In this document: positions 1 through 8,627 of the stretch, piece after piece
How positions within the stretch are numbered: the stretch's first letter is position 1
Layout: each line of letters opens with the position of its first letter
Assembly (NCBI GenBank): GCA_964530825.1
Contig: CAZHCA010000004.1
Coordinates: forward strand, 169,484-233,483
Reading direction: 5' to 3'
Source: CAZHCA01 sp964530825
Lineage (GTDB): Bacteria; Bacteroidota; Bacteroidia; Chitinophagales; Saprospiraceae
Length of the DNA stretch: 64,000 nt
Program-made: the position numbers and the translations under genes
Notes under the pieces: model-generated
What the model was told of the DNA's origin: nothing
What the model saw: only the letters and a program-made list of their open reading frames with translations
The model's database searches: none

Positions 1-2
1 TT

Positions 3-2504
3 CTAACCGCCAAAGCCACCACCTCCGCCACCGTCGTTTTTCAGGTCGTCGTTACGAATTTTACTGCGTGGACGGCGATCTTTGAAATTGAGCTTACCGA
101 AGCGGTAACGAAAGTTGACGCCAATGCTGCGTGCCAAAAAGGCGCGCTCGCTTTCCTGGCGGAAAGTAGGGCCTTCCAGTTCGACTGGGAATTTAAGTTC
201 CCGGTTGAGCGGCTGGCTGATATTGAGGCCGATGGCGCCCCGTTCGTCCCAAAGTTCTTTTTGAATGGCGATGGAAGTCCGGTAATAGGTTGCCCGGGTT
301 CCCTGGATAGAAGGCCGTGGTGAGCGATAAAAACCGTTAATTTCCAGTGTCCAGTTACCATCGAACTTCATTGAAGAGTTAAGGTTACCGTTCCAGACAA
401 TGGCGTTATTGCTGAGGTCTACTCCATTTATGACGCCTTCTGATCGGTAGGTGTTGATATTGACGCCGCCGCGGATGGTCCACCAATCGCCGATCTTGCC
501 GGAACTGAAGACATTCATACCAAATACGTCATTCTCACCGATGTTGCGATAGGTATTAATGGAAACCCCTTCCTCGTTCACCTCCGTGAAGCGTTCGATG
601 ATATCGGTTGTCCGGCGGTAGTAAAACGCTGCATTAAAGACAACTCCTTTGATATAGGCATTGTAGGCAAGTTCGTACTGGTTGGAAAGCTCGGGTAAAA
701 GCTCTGGGTTGCCGACTTCCACATCCCTTGGATCGGTTACTTGTACGTAAGGATCGATGAAGCGCAGACTAGGCCGCTGAATGCGACGGGCGTAACTGGC
801 TTTCAGGCTAGAAAATTGATTGAGGTCCCGGCTGATGATAAAGCTGGGCAAGATATTATCGTAGGTATTCTCGAAGAAAATTTCGCTCACATCGTAGTCT
901 CCCTTGATATCCGTGTGCTCATAACGGGCACCGGCTACGATACCCCATTTTTCGCCGAATCGAATGTTAAAGGATAAATAACCGGCATATACATCCTGAT
1001 CGTATTTAAACTCATCTGTTTGTTCCGGAACGATTTCAAAGTCTTCGGAGTCCGGATCAAACTCTTGGAATTCAAAATCGCTGGTGATATCACGGATGAT
1101 CGCTTTTACCCCTGTCTCCATCTTGATGGCCTCACTGAAAGGATGGGTGTAATCCGTCTGGATGGTATTTTCCAGGTTGAGGCCCAGTGCTTCGTTTGCA
1201 AAATTCTGAAAGAGGCTTGGGTCATCCCCTTCCTGCAACAGGTCATTTTGGCTGGTGCTAAAATCACCACTGATTTGATAAGCAATGGATAGCTCCCGGT
1301 CGGGATTATCTTTGAACTTTTTAGTATAGTCGGTGGTCCAGTCGAAGCCGGAGCGGAAGCGGCTGGCTTCGGAAACCCGCGTGTAATTCTGGGTAAGCTC
1401 ATTGAGCGGATCCTCAAAGAAAGCGATGGTCTCCCCTTCGGTGTTGAACCCGAAGCCGCGACCGGTAATCGAGGAGGAAATGGTATTGTAGGCATTAATA
1501 TCATAAAAAGCGCCAATCGACAATCGGGGACCGAAGTAATTGCTTTCGCCTTCGGTATACTGGTCGAGTACGCGCGTAACCTGGTTGCCATTTTCATCGG
1601 TGAGGAAATCTTCCCGTAAAAAGTCATCGCGCGAAGGGCGTGGGAAAGCATACCAACCACCGGCATTGACGTTAAGGCCGAAGCGTCCCCGCGCATAATT
1701 GAGCGATAAGTTGCCACTGCTCGATAGGTTACCCACATTGAGGTTGGCGCTACCGGTAAATCCTTCGGCGCTCTTTTTCTTAGTGACAATGTTGATGATA
1801 CCTGCCGATCCTTCGCCATCGTATTTAGCGGTAGGCGTGGTTATAACTTCCACTTTTTTGATTTGTTCGGCGGGGATTGAACGCAGAGCATCGGCAATAT
1901 TTCCGGAAAAAATGGTGGAGGGTTTGCCATTAATCAAAATCTGGATGTTGCTTGAGCCGCGTAAAGACACGTTTCCTTCTGCATCAACAGCAAGCAGAGG
2001 TACCCTGGATAATACATCTGATGCATCGCCGCCCAGGGTGGAGATATCTTTGTCGGCGTTGTAAACCAACTTATCAATCTTGTTTTCAAAGGCTGCCGCC
2101 TCACCTTTCACTTCTACCTCTGCTAGGGTGATTCCTTCGGCGTACATGTTGATTGCACCGATGTCGTAATCGGGTTTGGAAGGCGTCAGTTTAATATTCT
2201 GTATAATCTTGTTTTCGTAACCCAAAAAAGAAATGCTCAGATCATAGACGCCCGGTGGAACATTGTCTAACCGGAAATCGCCGGATTCATCCGAAAGCGC
2301 TCCGTTTTTTTCTTCTTGTGTTTCTGCGTCCAGTAAAACAATGGTCGCAAATCCCACTGGCTCCTGAGTGGTCGTATCCACCAGGGAGCCGGTGATTTTG
2401 CCCGTGATAGAAGGCTGTTGTCCACGTCGGCCGGAAGGACGTTGCGCGAACATGCTTGCGCTGATTAATAGGCCAAGTGTAAAGAGAAGTAAATTTTTCA
2501 TCAT
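3..2504 (-). CDS. Outer-membrane TonB-dependent-receptor-like beta-barrel protein
   Basis: The 833-residue protein starts with a signal peptide (about residues 1-21, ending SMFAQ). A CarboxypepD_reg-like domain follows at about 36-115 (SLVDTTTQEPVGFATIVLL...), then a plug domain at about 140-250 (LSRVPLLAVDAEGNVSLRG, INGKPS, and VEVITTPTAKYDGEGSAGIINIVTKK), then a long barrel with many aromatic-terminated strands. This is the order of the OMP_b-brl_3 branch of TonB-dependent receptors, which are outer-membrane uptake or assembly proteins; no SusC signature or SusD partner was seen, so the substrate is unknown. The C-terminus is odd: a basic stretch ending in a glycine run (GGGGGGFGG) instead of the usual terminal aromatic residue. 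It lies downstream of an ECF sigma/anti-sigma pair on the same strand, a layout like Fec-type regulation, though a hairpin separates them. The family call is firm and the ligand is not known. Confidence 0.9.
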   Translation of the reverse strand: MMKNLLLFTLGLLISASMFAQRPSGRRGQQPSITGKITGSLVDTTTQEPVGFATIVLLDAETQEEKNGALSDESGDFRLDNVPPGVYDLSISFLGYENKIIQNIKLTPSKPDYDIGAINMYAEGITLAEVEVKGEAAAFENKIDKLVYNADKDISTLGGDASDVLSRVPLLAVDAEGNVSLRGSSNIQILINGKPSTIFSGNIADALRSIPAEQIKKVEVITTPTAKYDGEGSAGIINIVTKKKSAEGFTGSANLNVGNLSSSGNLSLNYARGRFGLNVNAGGWYAFPRPSRDDFLREDFLTDENGNQVTRVLDQYTEGESNYFGPRLSIGAFYDINAYNTISSSITGRGFGFNTEGETIAFFEDPLNELTQNYTRVSEASRFRSGFDWTTDYTKKFKDNPDRELSIAYQISGDFSTSQNDLLQEGDDPSLFQNFANEALGLNLENTIQTDYTHPFSEAIKMETGVKAIIRDITSDFEFQEFDPDSEDFEIVPEQTDEFKYDQDVYAGYLSFNIRFGEKWGIVAGARYEHTDIKGDYDVSEIFFENTYDNILPSFIISRDLNQFSSLKASYARRIQRPSLRFIDPYVQVTDPRDVEVGNPELLPELSNQYELAYNAYIKGVVFNAAFYYRRTTDIIERFTEVNEEGVSINTYRNIGENDVFGMNVFSSGKIGDWWTIRGGVNINTYRSEGVINGVDLSNNAIVWNGNLNSSMKFDGNWTLEINGFYRSPRPSIQGTRATYYRTSIAIQKELWDERGAIGLNISQPLNRELKFPVELEGPTFRQESERAFLARSIGVNFRYRFGKLNFKDRRPRSKIRNDDLKNDGGGGGGFGG

Positions 2505-2588
2505 GGTCGTTTATCCGCTTTTTAGATAGGGACATCAACTAAAAGGGAAGGTGGCTCAAAAGGTTGGAATACGGCGCAGAAAATCTAT

Positions 2589-2607
2589 CTATCCCCCCTG
2601 GGGATAG
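2589..2607 (-). terminator. Perfect hairpin after the anti-sigma gene
   Basis: An 8-bp perfect inverted repeat (CTATCCCC / GGGGATAG) with a 3-nt loop lies about 20 bp past the stop codon of the anti-sigma-like gene. On the minus strand it is followed by a short T-rich stretch (ATAGATTTT). It may terminate or attenuate the sigma/anti-sigma transcript before the receptor gene. The U-tract is weak, so the terminator call is tentative. Confidence 0.35.
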
Positions 2608-2626
2608 ACGTAAAGAACCTTTCTCT

Positions 2627-3697
2627 CTATTTGGTTGGCAGGGGCTTCGGCCAGGATAACTGGGTCCATACCGGTAAACGATTAGAGATTGGGTTGCTCC
2701 AGCTTGGGCCGGTTTCCAACGCACGTACCAGGGGATTAACCTGGCTGCTGTCGGTGATACTTGCGGAAAAGTGTTGTAGGTGGCCGTCTGGGTACACTGC
2801 AAAGTAGAGTAAAAAAGTGTCTCTTGGCGGTTCGAGACGCTCCAGCAAGTACGCATACAACTGCGTAATACCGATGTTGGGTTGTAATTGGTCATTCGTC
2901 CGGCCCCTGCTTTTAGCAACGGATGAAGCAGGAGGCGATATCCCTGCACCGGCCAACGGGAAGGCCAGTAACAGGGAGTCGTTTTCTCCGATGGCGTATG
3001 GTCCTTTAGTGGTGCCATCTATTTGCACCATGAGCTGGCTATTGACTGCTGGCAAGAAGAGCTGGAATTGTCCTTCGGGACCGGACAAGGCCGTGTCCTT
3101 CAACGATGGGCTGAATACCTTGATACCAGTCAGGGGTTGTCCTATCGGTGTAATCGTTTTGCCCCAGATCTTTTTTGTTCGGCTATCGGTAATGGTTGAT
3201 AAAGGTGCGACTTCCGTATCTCTGATTCTTGCCGTCGGTGGGGTATCGGTTTGAAGAGTAGTCCGGAGTGTTGACTTCCTTTTTTCCAGTGCCTGGTCGT
3301 TGATCACCTCATTTTCCTCTGCCGGGCTGGCGTCGGCGATTGGGGCAAGCGTTTCTTCTGTCTCGGCCGACTTTTGCCCGGCTATGGGGAAGGCGCCCTT
3401 CTGGATACCGGGCGGTATTGACCACCAGATGCCAAATGCGAGCAGAACAATGGCAGCTGTGGCAATAACTGGCCAATAGACGGGGCGCCTCCGTCGCTGC
3501 CAATGTAGCTGTGTGCGTAACTGGGCCAGCTTGCTTTCATGGTCGGATTCCGGATATTGCCGGTACCCTGTTAAGGCATCCCGCAGGAAAGGGTCTTCGG
3601 CAGCCTCACGCCCCAGCTGGCGCTCATCGCGGTGTCCGGTCAGTCCGGCCAGCCAGCGCCTTAAAAGTTTTTGCGTTTGGGGATCCTGTTTACTCAT
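2627..3697 (-). CDS. Membrane anti-sigma-like protein with regulatory-like and TonB_C-like domains
   Basis: This 356-residue protein overlaps the end of the ECF sigma gene by 8 bp, so the two are translationally coupled. Residues 1-75 form a cytosolic, charged N-terminus of the kind that binds sigma factors. One transmembrane helix lies at about 76-95 (YWPVIATAAIVLLAFGIWW), followed by a Pro/Glu-rich periplasmic linker. Residues about 180-245 resemble a carboxypeptidase-regulatory-like fold (KTITPIGQPLTGIKVFSP, ALSGPEGQFQLFLP). The C-terminal 85 residues look like a TonB C-terminal-type domain (FLLYFAVYPDGHLQHFSASI, ALETGPSWSN). No canonical FecR domain is visible. The inferred role is to hold the sigma factor and sense a periplasmic or outer-membrane protein, possibly the adjacent receptor; both domain calls are by eye. 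Confidence 0.7.
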   Translation of the reverse strand: MSKQDPQTQKLLRRWLAGLTGHRDERQLGREAAEDPFLRDALTGYRQYPESDHESKLAQLRTQLHWQRRRRPVYWPVIATAAIVLLAFGIWWSIPPGIQKGAFPIAGQKSAETEETLAPIADASPAEENEVINDQALEKRKSTLRTTLQTDTPPTARIRDTEVAPLSTITDSRTKKIWGKTITPIGQPLTGIKVFSPSLKDTALSGPEGQFQLFLPAVNSQLMVQIDGTTKGPYAIGENDSLLLAFPLAGAGISPPASSVAKSRGRTNDQLQPNIGITQLYAYLLERLEPPRDTFLLYFAVYPDGHLQHFSASITDSSQVNPLVRALETGPSWSNPISNRLPVWTQLSWPKPLPTK

Positions 3698-4292
3698 AAT
3701 CGTTTTTCTCCACTTTTGCCTGCATACAATTGCGCAAATTCCGCCGCCCGTTCTGTATGTGGGAGCGCACTGTACCTAAGGGCAGGGTACACTGGTCGGC
3801 GATTTCGCGGTAAGTGTAATCTTGTAAATAAAACAACCGGATACAATCCTGCTGATTGGGCGATAGTCCCTCCAGGCATTCTTTTAAATAATGGTGCTGA
3901 AGTTCGGCTGCTCTAGCTTCGGCTTCCTCTTCCACCGGATGCCAGAAAACCTCAGATTGCATAACTTGTTCTTCATATTCAATGAGGTGGTGGCCCAAGT
4001 GTCGCCGCAGCTGCATCAGGCAGTGGTTCTTCGTGAAGACATACAGCCAGGGGCGAAAATTTTGGATTTGCTGGCTGGGTAGTTTGCGTGCAAGTTGCTC
4101 AAAAATGTCCATCACAGCATCTTCGGCTAGGTCGGGATTTTCGAGGTATTTCAGGCACACGCCGTACACAAGTTCCAGGTATCGCTCGTACAAAGCCGCC
4201 AAGGGTTCCATGTCGCCGTTTTTCTGGAATGCCGCTACCAGCTGCCGATCACTATGGTCTCGGAAAGTATTTGATTTTATTCTTCTAAACAT
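3690..4292 (-). CDS. ECF-type RNA polymerase sigma-70 factor
   Basis: The 200-residue protein has the two-domain ECF layout. Region 2 lies at about 25-95 (LYERYLELVYGVCLKYLENP, AEDAVMDIFEQL, FRPWLYVFTKNHCL). Region 4 lies at about 130-190, with a helix-turn-helix (LSPNQQDCIRLFYLQDYTY REIADQ...LGTVRSHIQNGRRNLRN). It directs RNA polymerase to an alternative set of promoters. The start ATG is followed by the anti-sigma-like gene with an 8-bp overlap. It is transcribed divergently from the polyketide operon, with only 67 bp between the two start codons, so both promoters lie in that gap and could be co-regulated. The target regulon cannot be read from the sequence; the receptor downstream is the obvious candidate. 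Confidence 0.92.
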   Translation of the reverse strand: MFRRIKSNTFRDHSDRQLVAAFQKNGDMEPLAALYERYLELVYGVCLKYLENPDLAEDAVMDIFEQLARKLPSQQIQNFRPWLYVFTKNHCLMQLRRHLGHHLIEYEEQVMQSEVFWHPVEEEAEARAAELQHHYLKECLEGLSPNQQDCIRLFYLQDYTYREIADQCTLPLGTVRSHIQNGRRNLRNCMQAKVEKNDYE

Positions 4293-4359
4293 GGTCCTGA
4301 TTGTCGGCCCGGGTTACAAAGGCCGGCTGTTTATCAAAGGAAAATTAACAAAAAATCGT

Positions 4360-5526
4360 ATGCAGCAACCGGCAACGGAAGTCTTAATTATCGGTGGCGG
4401 ACTGGCAGGTCTTACGGCGGCGCTGCACCTGGCCCGGTCAGGCCGGAGGGTTGTGGTGCTGGAGCAGCGCAGGTACCCCCAACACAAGGTGTGCGGAGAA
4501 TACGTTTCCAATGAAATTATACCCTATTGGCGTAGTTTGGGGCTAGATGATCCGGTAATTACGCACCGGCCGGTCAGCCGATTCCGGTTACACGGTCCCC
4601 AAGGTCGTTTTGTAGAAACACCGCTGGAGATGGGGGGCTTCGGTATGCGGCGTTATGCGCTTGATCACCGCCTGCAACGTTTGGCGATACAGCAAGGTGC
4701 CCGTGTGGAAGAGGGGCGCCGGGCCGATCATATAGCATACACCTCTACCGGATTCCGGGTGCGCGATCAGAAAGGAGATGAGTGGCCGGCCCGGGTAGTC
4801 CTGGCGGCCTTTGGCAAAAAATCTATCCTGGATAAGCGCTTAGGTCGTTCTTTTCTTCAGCACCCTGCGCCATACATCGGGGTTAAATTTTACGTCGATT
4901 CAGCTTTCGATCCTGATCTGGTAGCACTCTATACTTTTCCGGGGGGCTACGGAGGGGCAGTACAAGTCGAAGACGGCACCATAGATATTGCTTACCTGGC
5001 CCACGAGCGCCTTTTGCGAGAACACAAAAGCTTAGATCGCCTGGAGGCTCATTTTTTGGCGACTAACCCGGCCTTCGCTGAACTCATCCAGGGCGGTGCA
5101 CGCTATCCGGATAAACCGCTGGCAATTTCCAACATTTCATTTGCACCTAAGGCTCAGGTCGTAGGGGATGTCTTGATGTTGGGCGACGCAGCGGGCATGA
5201 TACCGCCTTTGGCCGGCAACGGCATGGCCATGGCGGTACACGCCGCTAAGCTTGCCGTTGAGGCCACCCTTCCTTTTCTGGAAGGAAAAGTCGATCGGCC
5301 AACCAGCCAACGGCAATACCAGCAGGCCTGGAACCAACAATTTCGACAACGGCTATTCTGGGGGCGACAATGGCAGCATTGCCTCATGCGCACCGGGCTA
5401 TCGGCTTTCGCCGTACAAACCCTGAAAGTAATGCCGAGGCTACTGCCGGGAATCGTACGGGCTACCCACGGTCAATTGGTACCGGAAGCCCAAATACCAC
5501 CTCGGAGAATCGCAAATACCGAATAA
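4360..5526 (+). CDS. FAD-dependent oxidoreductase, geranylgeranyl-reductase/PHBH fold
   Basis: This is a 388-residue flavoprotein when started at ATG 4360, the start that places the Rossmann motif VLIIGGGLAGLTAALHLA near the N-terminus. An in-frame ATG at 4291 is a less likely alternative. Further FAD contacts are the E-Q-R after the second strand (VVVLEQRRYP), the HKVCGEYVSNE segment typical of the geranylgeranyl-reductase-like branch, and the late GDAAGMIPPLAGNGMAMAV motif. Such enzymes hydroxylate phenolic rings or reduce isoprenoid double bonds. As first gene of the type III PKS operon, the likely job is oxidative tailoring of the aromatic product, comparable in role to the flavoprotein in Streptomyces srsABC. 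The reaction itself is an inference. The gap to the next gene is 16 bp. Confidence 0.88.
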   Translation: MQQPATEVLIIGGGLAGLTAALHLARSGRRVVVLEQRRYPQHKVCGEYVSNEIIPYWRSLGLDDPVITHRPVSRFRLHGPQGRFVETPLEMGGFGMRRYALDHRLQRLAIQQGARVEEGRRADHIAYTSTGFRVRDQKGDEWPARVVLAAFGKKSILDKRLGRSFLQHPAPYIGVKFYVDSAFDPDLVALYTFPGGYGGAVQVEDGTIDIAYLAHERLLREHKSLDRLEAHFLATNPAFAELIQGGARYPDKPLAISNISFAPKAQVVGDVLMLGDAAGMIPPLAGNGMAMAVHAAKLAVEATLPFLEGKVDRPTSQRQYQQAWNQQFRQRLFWGRQWQHCLMRTGLSAFAVQTLKVMPRLLPGIVRATHGQLVPEAQIPPRRIANTE

Positions 5527-5542
5527 TTGCTATCTTCCACCC

Positions 5543-6262
5543 ATGGTGTTCGAAAAATTCAGGTACCGGTCTAACGCCCCCGAAATCATCGACGACTTTG
5601 AGCTGGAAGGCGAACAAATCATTCAGACTTTTCGCAGTATTGAACGCATTAATTATTTTCTGGGCGGTAACCAGGTGCTGACCCGCGGCTTGCAACGAAT
5701 CACCAAAGCACTTACCCCCTCGATCAGACAACCACTCGTGGTTAATGATTTGGGTTGCGGCAGCGGCGACGGTCTGCGGGCATTAGCGCGGTGGATGCGA
5801 ACAACCGGTCACCACCTCCAGCTGATTGGCACAGATGCCAGTGAATTTGTCTTGGATTATGCCCGTAGTAACAGCTCGGGATTTCCGGAGATCAAATACC
5901 GCCAGGAAAATATCTTCGACGACGCGGCCATTTGGCCCCAGGCTGATGTGCTGACCTTTAACCTTTGCCTGCACCACTTTTCCGAATCTGAACAGCGCTA
6001 TGTTTTCGAACGAGCCAGAAACAATGGGGTACGTGTCATTCTGGTTAATGATTTACACCGGCACTGGTTAGCCTACTATTTATTTAGCCTTGGCTCCTGG
6101 GTGGCCCGCACACCTTACATAGCCCGTCACGATGGACGCTTGTCTATTCTCAAAGGCTTCCGAAAGGCCGAGCTCATTAAATTGGCGGAGGATGCCGGCG
6201 CCCGCAGTTGGGAGGTGAATTGGTGTTGGGCCTTTCGTTACCGTTTACTTGTTTTTTTCTAA
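5543..6262 (+). CDS. Class I SAM-dependent methyltransferase
   Basis: The 239-residue protein carries the SAM-binding motif I VNDLGCGSGDG at about 68-78, the acidic end of strand 2 (LIGTDAS), motif II-like FDDAAIWPQADVLTFNLCLH and a C-terminal beta extension. It is a free-standing methyltransferase of the Rossmann type; the substrate is not readable from sequence. It lies between the FAD oxidoreductase and the type III PKS with gaps of 16 and 12 bp, so it most likely O- or C-methylates the polyketide product. No membrane segment is evident, although the C-terminal third is aromatic-rich (WLAYYLFSLGSWV, WCWAFRYRLLVFF), which could support association with a lipid substrate. Confidence 0.88.
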   Translation: MVFEKFRYRSNAPEIIDDFELEGEQIIQTFRSIERINYFLGGNQVLTRGLQRITKALTPSIRQPLVVNDLGCGSGDGLRALARWMRTTGHHLQLIGTDASEFVLDYARSNSSGFPEIKYRQENIFDDAAIWPQADVLTFNLCLHHFSESEQRYVFERARNNGVRVILVNDLHRHWLAYYLFSLGSWVARTPYIARHDGRLSILKGFRKAELIKLAEDAGARSWEVNWCWAFRYRLLVFF

Positions 6263-6274
6263 AATAAAAAATCC

Positions 6275-7339
6275 ATGCCGGAGTCCCTGCCTAAAATACT
6301 GGCTACCTCACGGGCATTGCCCGCCTATACAAAAACGACGGATCAAATCATCGAGGATATGGAACGTCACCTGGTCGGGCAGGATGAGCATTTCCGCCGG
6401 AAAGTATTGCGCATTTTCAAATACGCACAGGTTGACCGCCGCTACTCCATCATGCCGGCCGAAATGGTACTGGGGGACCTCACCTTTGAGGAGCGTAATG
6501 ATCACTACATCACTGAAATGACCGACCTGGCGGAGCGGGCCTTGCGCGAAGCTGTTCGATCAGCTGGATTAGCACCCGGCGATATCGATTTCATTATTTC
6601 GGTAAGCTGCACGGGCTTTATGATTCCTTCGGTCGATGCTTTTCTCATCAACCGGTTGCAAATGCGACAGGATGTGGTGCGTCTGCCCGTGACGGAGATG
6701 GGCTGCGCAGCAGGTGTCTCGGCCCTGATTTACGCTAATAACTTCCTGCGAGCACATCCGGGTAAGCGCGCTGCGGTGATCGCAGTAGAATCCCCGATGG
6801 CAACGTTTCAATTGGGCGATTTTTCGATGGCCAACATGGTATCGGCGGCACTGTTCGGCGACGGCGCTGCCTGCGCCATTGTCGGCTACGAGGAGCAGCA
6901 GATTGCCCCGGCCATTCTTGACACAAAGATGTATCATTTTTACGACGAGATCGACATGATGGGCTTTCGCTTGCGCAATACCGGATTTCAGATGGTTTTA
7001 CGCCCCGACGTACCGGAGACCATCAAGGCGCATTTCGATCGCATATTGTTTCCTTTCTTGGAGCGCAACGGGTTGACTATCGACCAGGTCGACCATCTGA
7101 TTTTTCATCCCGGGGGTAAGAAAATCATCCAAATGGTTGAGGGGCTCTTCGCGGAGCTGAACAAAGATCTAAACGCCACGAAAGGGATACTGCGCGAATT
7201 CGGTAATATGTCGAGTGTGACCGTGCTTTACGTTCTCGATGAGATTTTGCAACACGGCGTACAACAGGGCGATCATGGTTTGATGCTTAGCTTTGGGCCC
7301 GGTTTTTCGGCGCAGAGTATATTGCTGCGCTGGCAATAA
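6275..7339 (+). CDS. Type III polyketide synthase (chalcone/stilbene-synthase family)
   Basis: The 354-residue length and fold signature match homodimeric type III PKSs. The nucleophilic Cys is C144 (VTEMGCAAGVSALIYANNF); the other two catalytic residues are H278 (HLIFHPGGKKII) and N311 (FGNMSSVTVLYVLDE). CTGFMIPSVD and the GFGPG-like loop (SFGPGFSAQS) are also family hallmarks. These enzymes extend an acyl starter with malonyl-CoA and cyclise it to resorcinols, phloroglucinols or alpha-pyrones. The adjacent FAS-type genes and ACP imply a long or modified acyl starter delivered from ACP, as known for Azotobacter ArsB/ArsC. The operon has no separate cyclase. The product class (alkylresorcinol, alkylpyrone or related) is inferred and not proven. 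Confidence 0.95.
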   Translation: MPESLPKILATSRALPAYTKTTDQIIEDMERHLVGQDEHFRRKVLRIFKYAQVDRRYSIMPAEMVLGDLTFEERNDHYITEMTDLAERALREAVRSAGLAPGDIDFIISVSCTGFMIPSVDAFLINRLQMRQDVVRLPVTEMGCAAGVSALIYANNFLRAHPGKRAAVIAVESPMATFQLGDFSMANMVSAALFGDGAACAIVGYEEQQIAPAILDTKMYHFYDEIDMMGFRLRNTGFQMVLRPDVPETIKAHFDRILFPFLERNGLTIDQVDHLIFHPGGKKIIQMVEGLFAELNKDLNATKGILREFGNMSSVTVLYVLDEILQHGVQQGDHGLMLSFGPGFSAQSILLRWQ

Positions 7340-7348
7340 TCTTTGGAT

Positions 7349-8173
7349 ATGGCATTACCGTATTTTCGGGATCAAGATAAATGGGCCCTTATCCTGGGCG
7401 GATCGAGCGGGTTGGGTCTGGCTACTGCCCAGCGTCTTGCACGGGAGGGTATGCACCTGATGATCGTGCACCGCGATCGCAAAGCAAACCTGGACCAAGT
7501 AGAGCAAGCCTTCGCAGCAATCCGCGCGCAAGGCGTAGGACTGGTGACCCGCAATGTGGATGCCTTGCGAGCCGACCAACGCGCACTGATCATAAAAGAT
7601 CTGGAACGCCAGCTGCAAGGCCGCAACCGGCTTTTCTTGTTACTGCATGCAATAGCCCGCGGAAATGTGAAACTGATGGCCCCCGAAACGGCGCCGATCG
7701 GTTTTGCCGGCGACCCAGGTGCACTGCGTGCTGGTGATTTGACCAGTACGGTCCAGGCGATGGGCCTCGATCTTTATGCCTGGACTCAGGCTCTGCGACA
7801 AAGGGGACTTTTCGCGCCCGGCGGGCGGATTTTGGCCCTTACGAGCGAGGGAAGTACCCGCACGTGGCCGGGCTACGCAGCAGTAGGTGTGGCCAAAGCT
7901 GCATTGGAGGCACTGACCAAATACCTGGCAGCCGAGTTGGGACCAACAGGACTGCGCTGTAACGTCGTCCGGGCAGGCGTGACCGAAACCCCTTCGCTCA
8001 ACCGCATACCCGGTGCCGACCAGTTGAAAGCAGAGAGCCGGCGCCGCAATCCGTTGGGCCGCTTGACGCGCCCTGAAGATGTCGCCGATGTGGTTTATTT
8101 GCTCTGCCGCGAGGAGGCAAACTGGGTCAATGGGGCCGTAATACCGGTTGACGGAGGGGAGGGAAATCGCTAA
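7349..8173 (+). CDS. SDR-family enoyl-ACP reductase, FabL-like
   Basis: The 274-residue short-chain dehydrogenase has the cofactor loop LILGGSSGLGLATAQRLA near residue 15. Its catalytic segment is YAAVGVAKAALE, in which Tyr and Lys are separated by six residues. That Y-x6-K spacing, with the ALTSEGS segment before it, is the mark of FabI/FabL-type enoyl-ACP reductases, in contrast to the Y-x3-K of FabG-type enzymes. The C-terminus ends VNGAVIPVDGG, as in FabL. The start was placed at ATG 7349; an in-frame TTG lies 6 bp upstream. It would reduce the enoyl-ACP after FabZ-like dehydration. No dedicated ketoreductase is encoded in the operon, so beta-ketoacyl reduction probably uses the housekeeping FabG. 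Confidence 0.87.
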   Translation: MALPYFRDQDKWALILGGSSGLGLATAQRLAREGMHLMIVHRDRKANLDQVEQAFAAIRAQGVGLVTRNVDALRADQRALIIKDLERQLQGRNRLFLLLHAIARGNVKLMAPETAPIGFAGDPGALRAGDLTSTVQAMGLDLYAWTQALRQRGLFAPGGRILALTSEGSTRTWPGYAAVGVAKAALEALTKYLAAELGPTGLRCNVVRAGVTETPSLNRIPGADQLKAESRRRNPLGRLTRPEDVADVVYLLCREEANWVNGAVIPVDGGEGNR

Positions 8174-8183
8174 CCAATTCATC

Positions 8184-8627
8184 ATGACTATAGAAGAACA
8201 AATTTACTCGCGCTTACCCTATGCCAAGCCTTTTTTGTTTGTCGATGCTTTCGACCGCATCGACGAGCAAACGGTTACAGGGCACTGCACTTATCCGGCC
8301 GATGCAGGCTTCTATGCCGGTCATTTTCCAGATCACCCCATTACGCCAGGCGTCATTTTGGTAGAAACCATGGCGCAGATCGGGTTGGTCGGTTTGGGGA
8401 TTTACCTGGCCGAGATTCGAGCCGGACGCCCCCCTGCCAAATTTGTGTTCACCTCTGCGGAGGTCGATTTTCTAGCGCCCATCTGGCCGGGAGACCGGGT
8501 TCGTGTTGTGGCGGAAAAAATATACTTTCGATTGGGGAAGTTAAAATGTAGAGCAGAGCTATTTGCTCCGGACGACCGTTTAGCCTGTCGTGGAGAGTTG
8601 GCCGGAATGCGTGTAAACTATGAATAA
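8184..8627 (+). CDS. FabZ-like 3-hydroxyacyl-ACP dehydratase (hotdog fold)
   Basis: This is a 147-residue single hotdog domain. The active-site helix GHFPDHPITPGVILVETMAQ holds the catalytic His and Glu of the FabZ family at about residues 46-64. The preceding LPYAKPFLFVDAF matches the FabZ N-terminal LPHRxPFLLVD pattern. The start was set at ATG 8184, 10 bp after the reductase stop; a longer frame begins only at TTG. It overlaps the KAS gene by 8 bp, so the two are translationally coupled. The predicted role is to dehydrate 3-hydroxyacyl-ACP during construction of the operon's own acyl chain. Confidence 0.9.
   Translation: MTIEEQIYSRLPYAKPFLFVDAFDRIDEQTVTGHCTYPADAGFYAGHFPDHPITPGVILVETMAQIGLVGLGIYLAEIRAGRPPAKFVFTSAEVDFLAPIWPGDRVRVVAEKIYFRLGKLKCRAELFAPDDRLACRGELAGMRVNYE

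Noticed and set aside
1106..1819. 237-codon minus-strand frame within the TonB-receptor-like gene
   Set aside because: Same strand but a different phase from a well-supported barrel protein; low-complexity Ser/Arg/Pro composition typical of a shadow.
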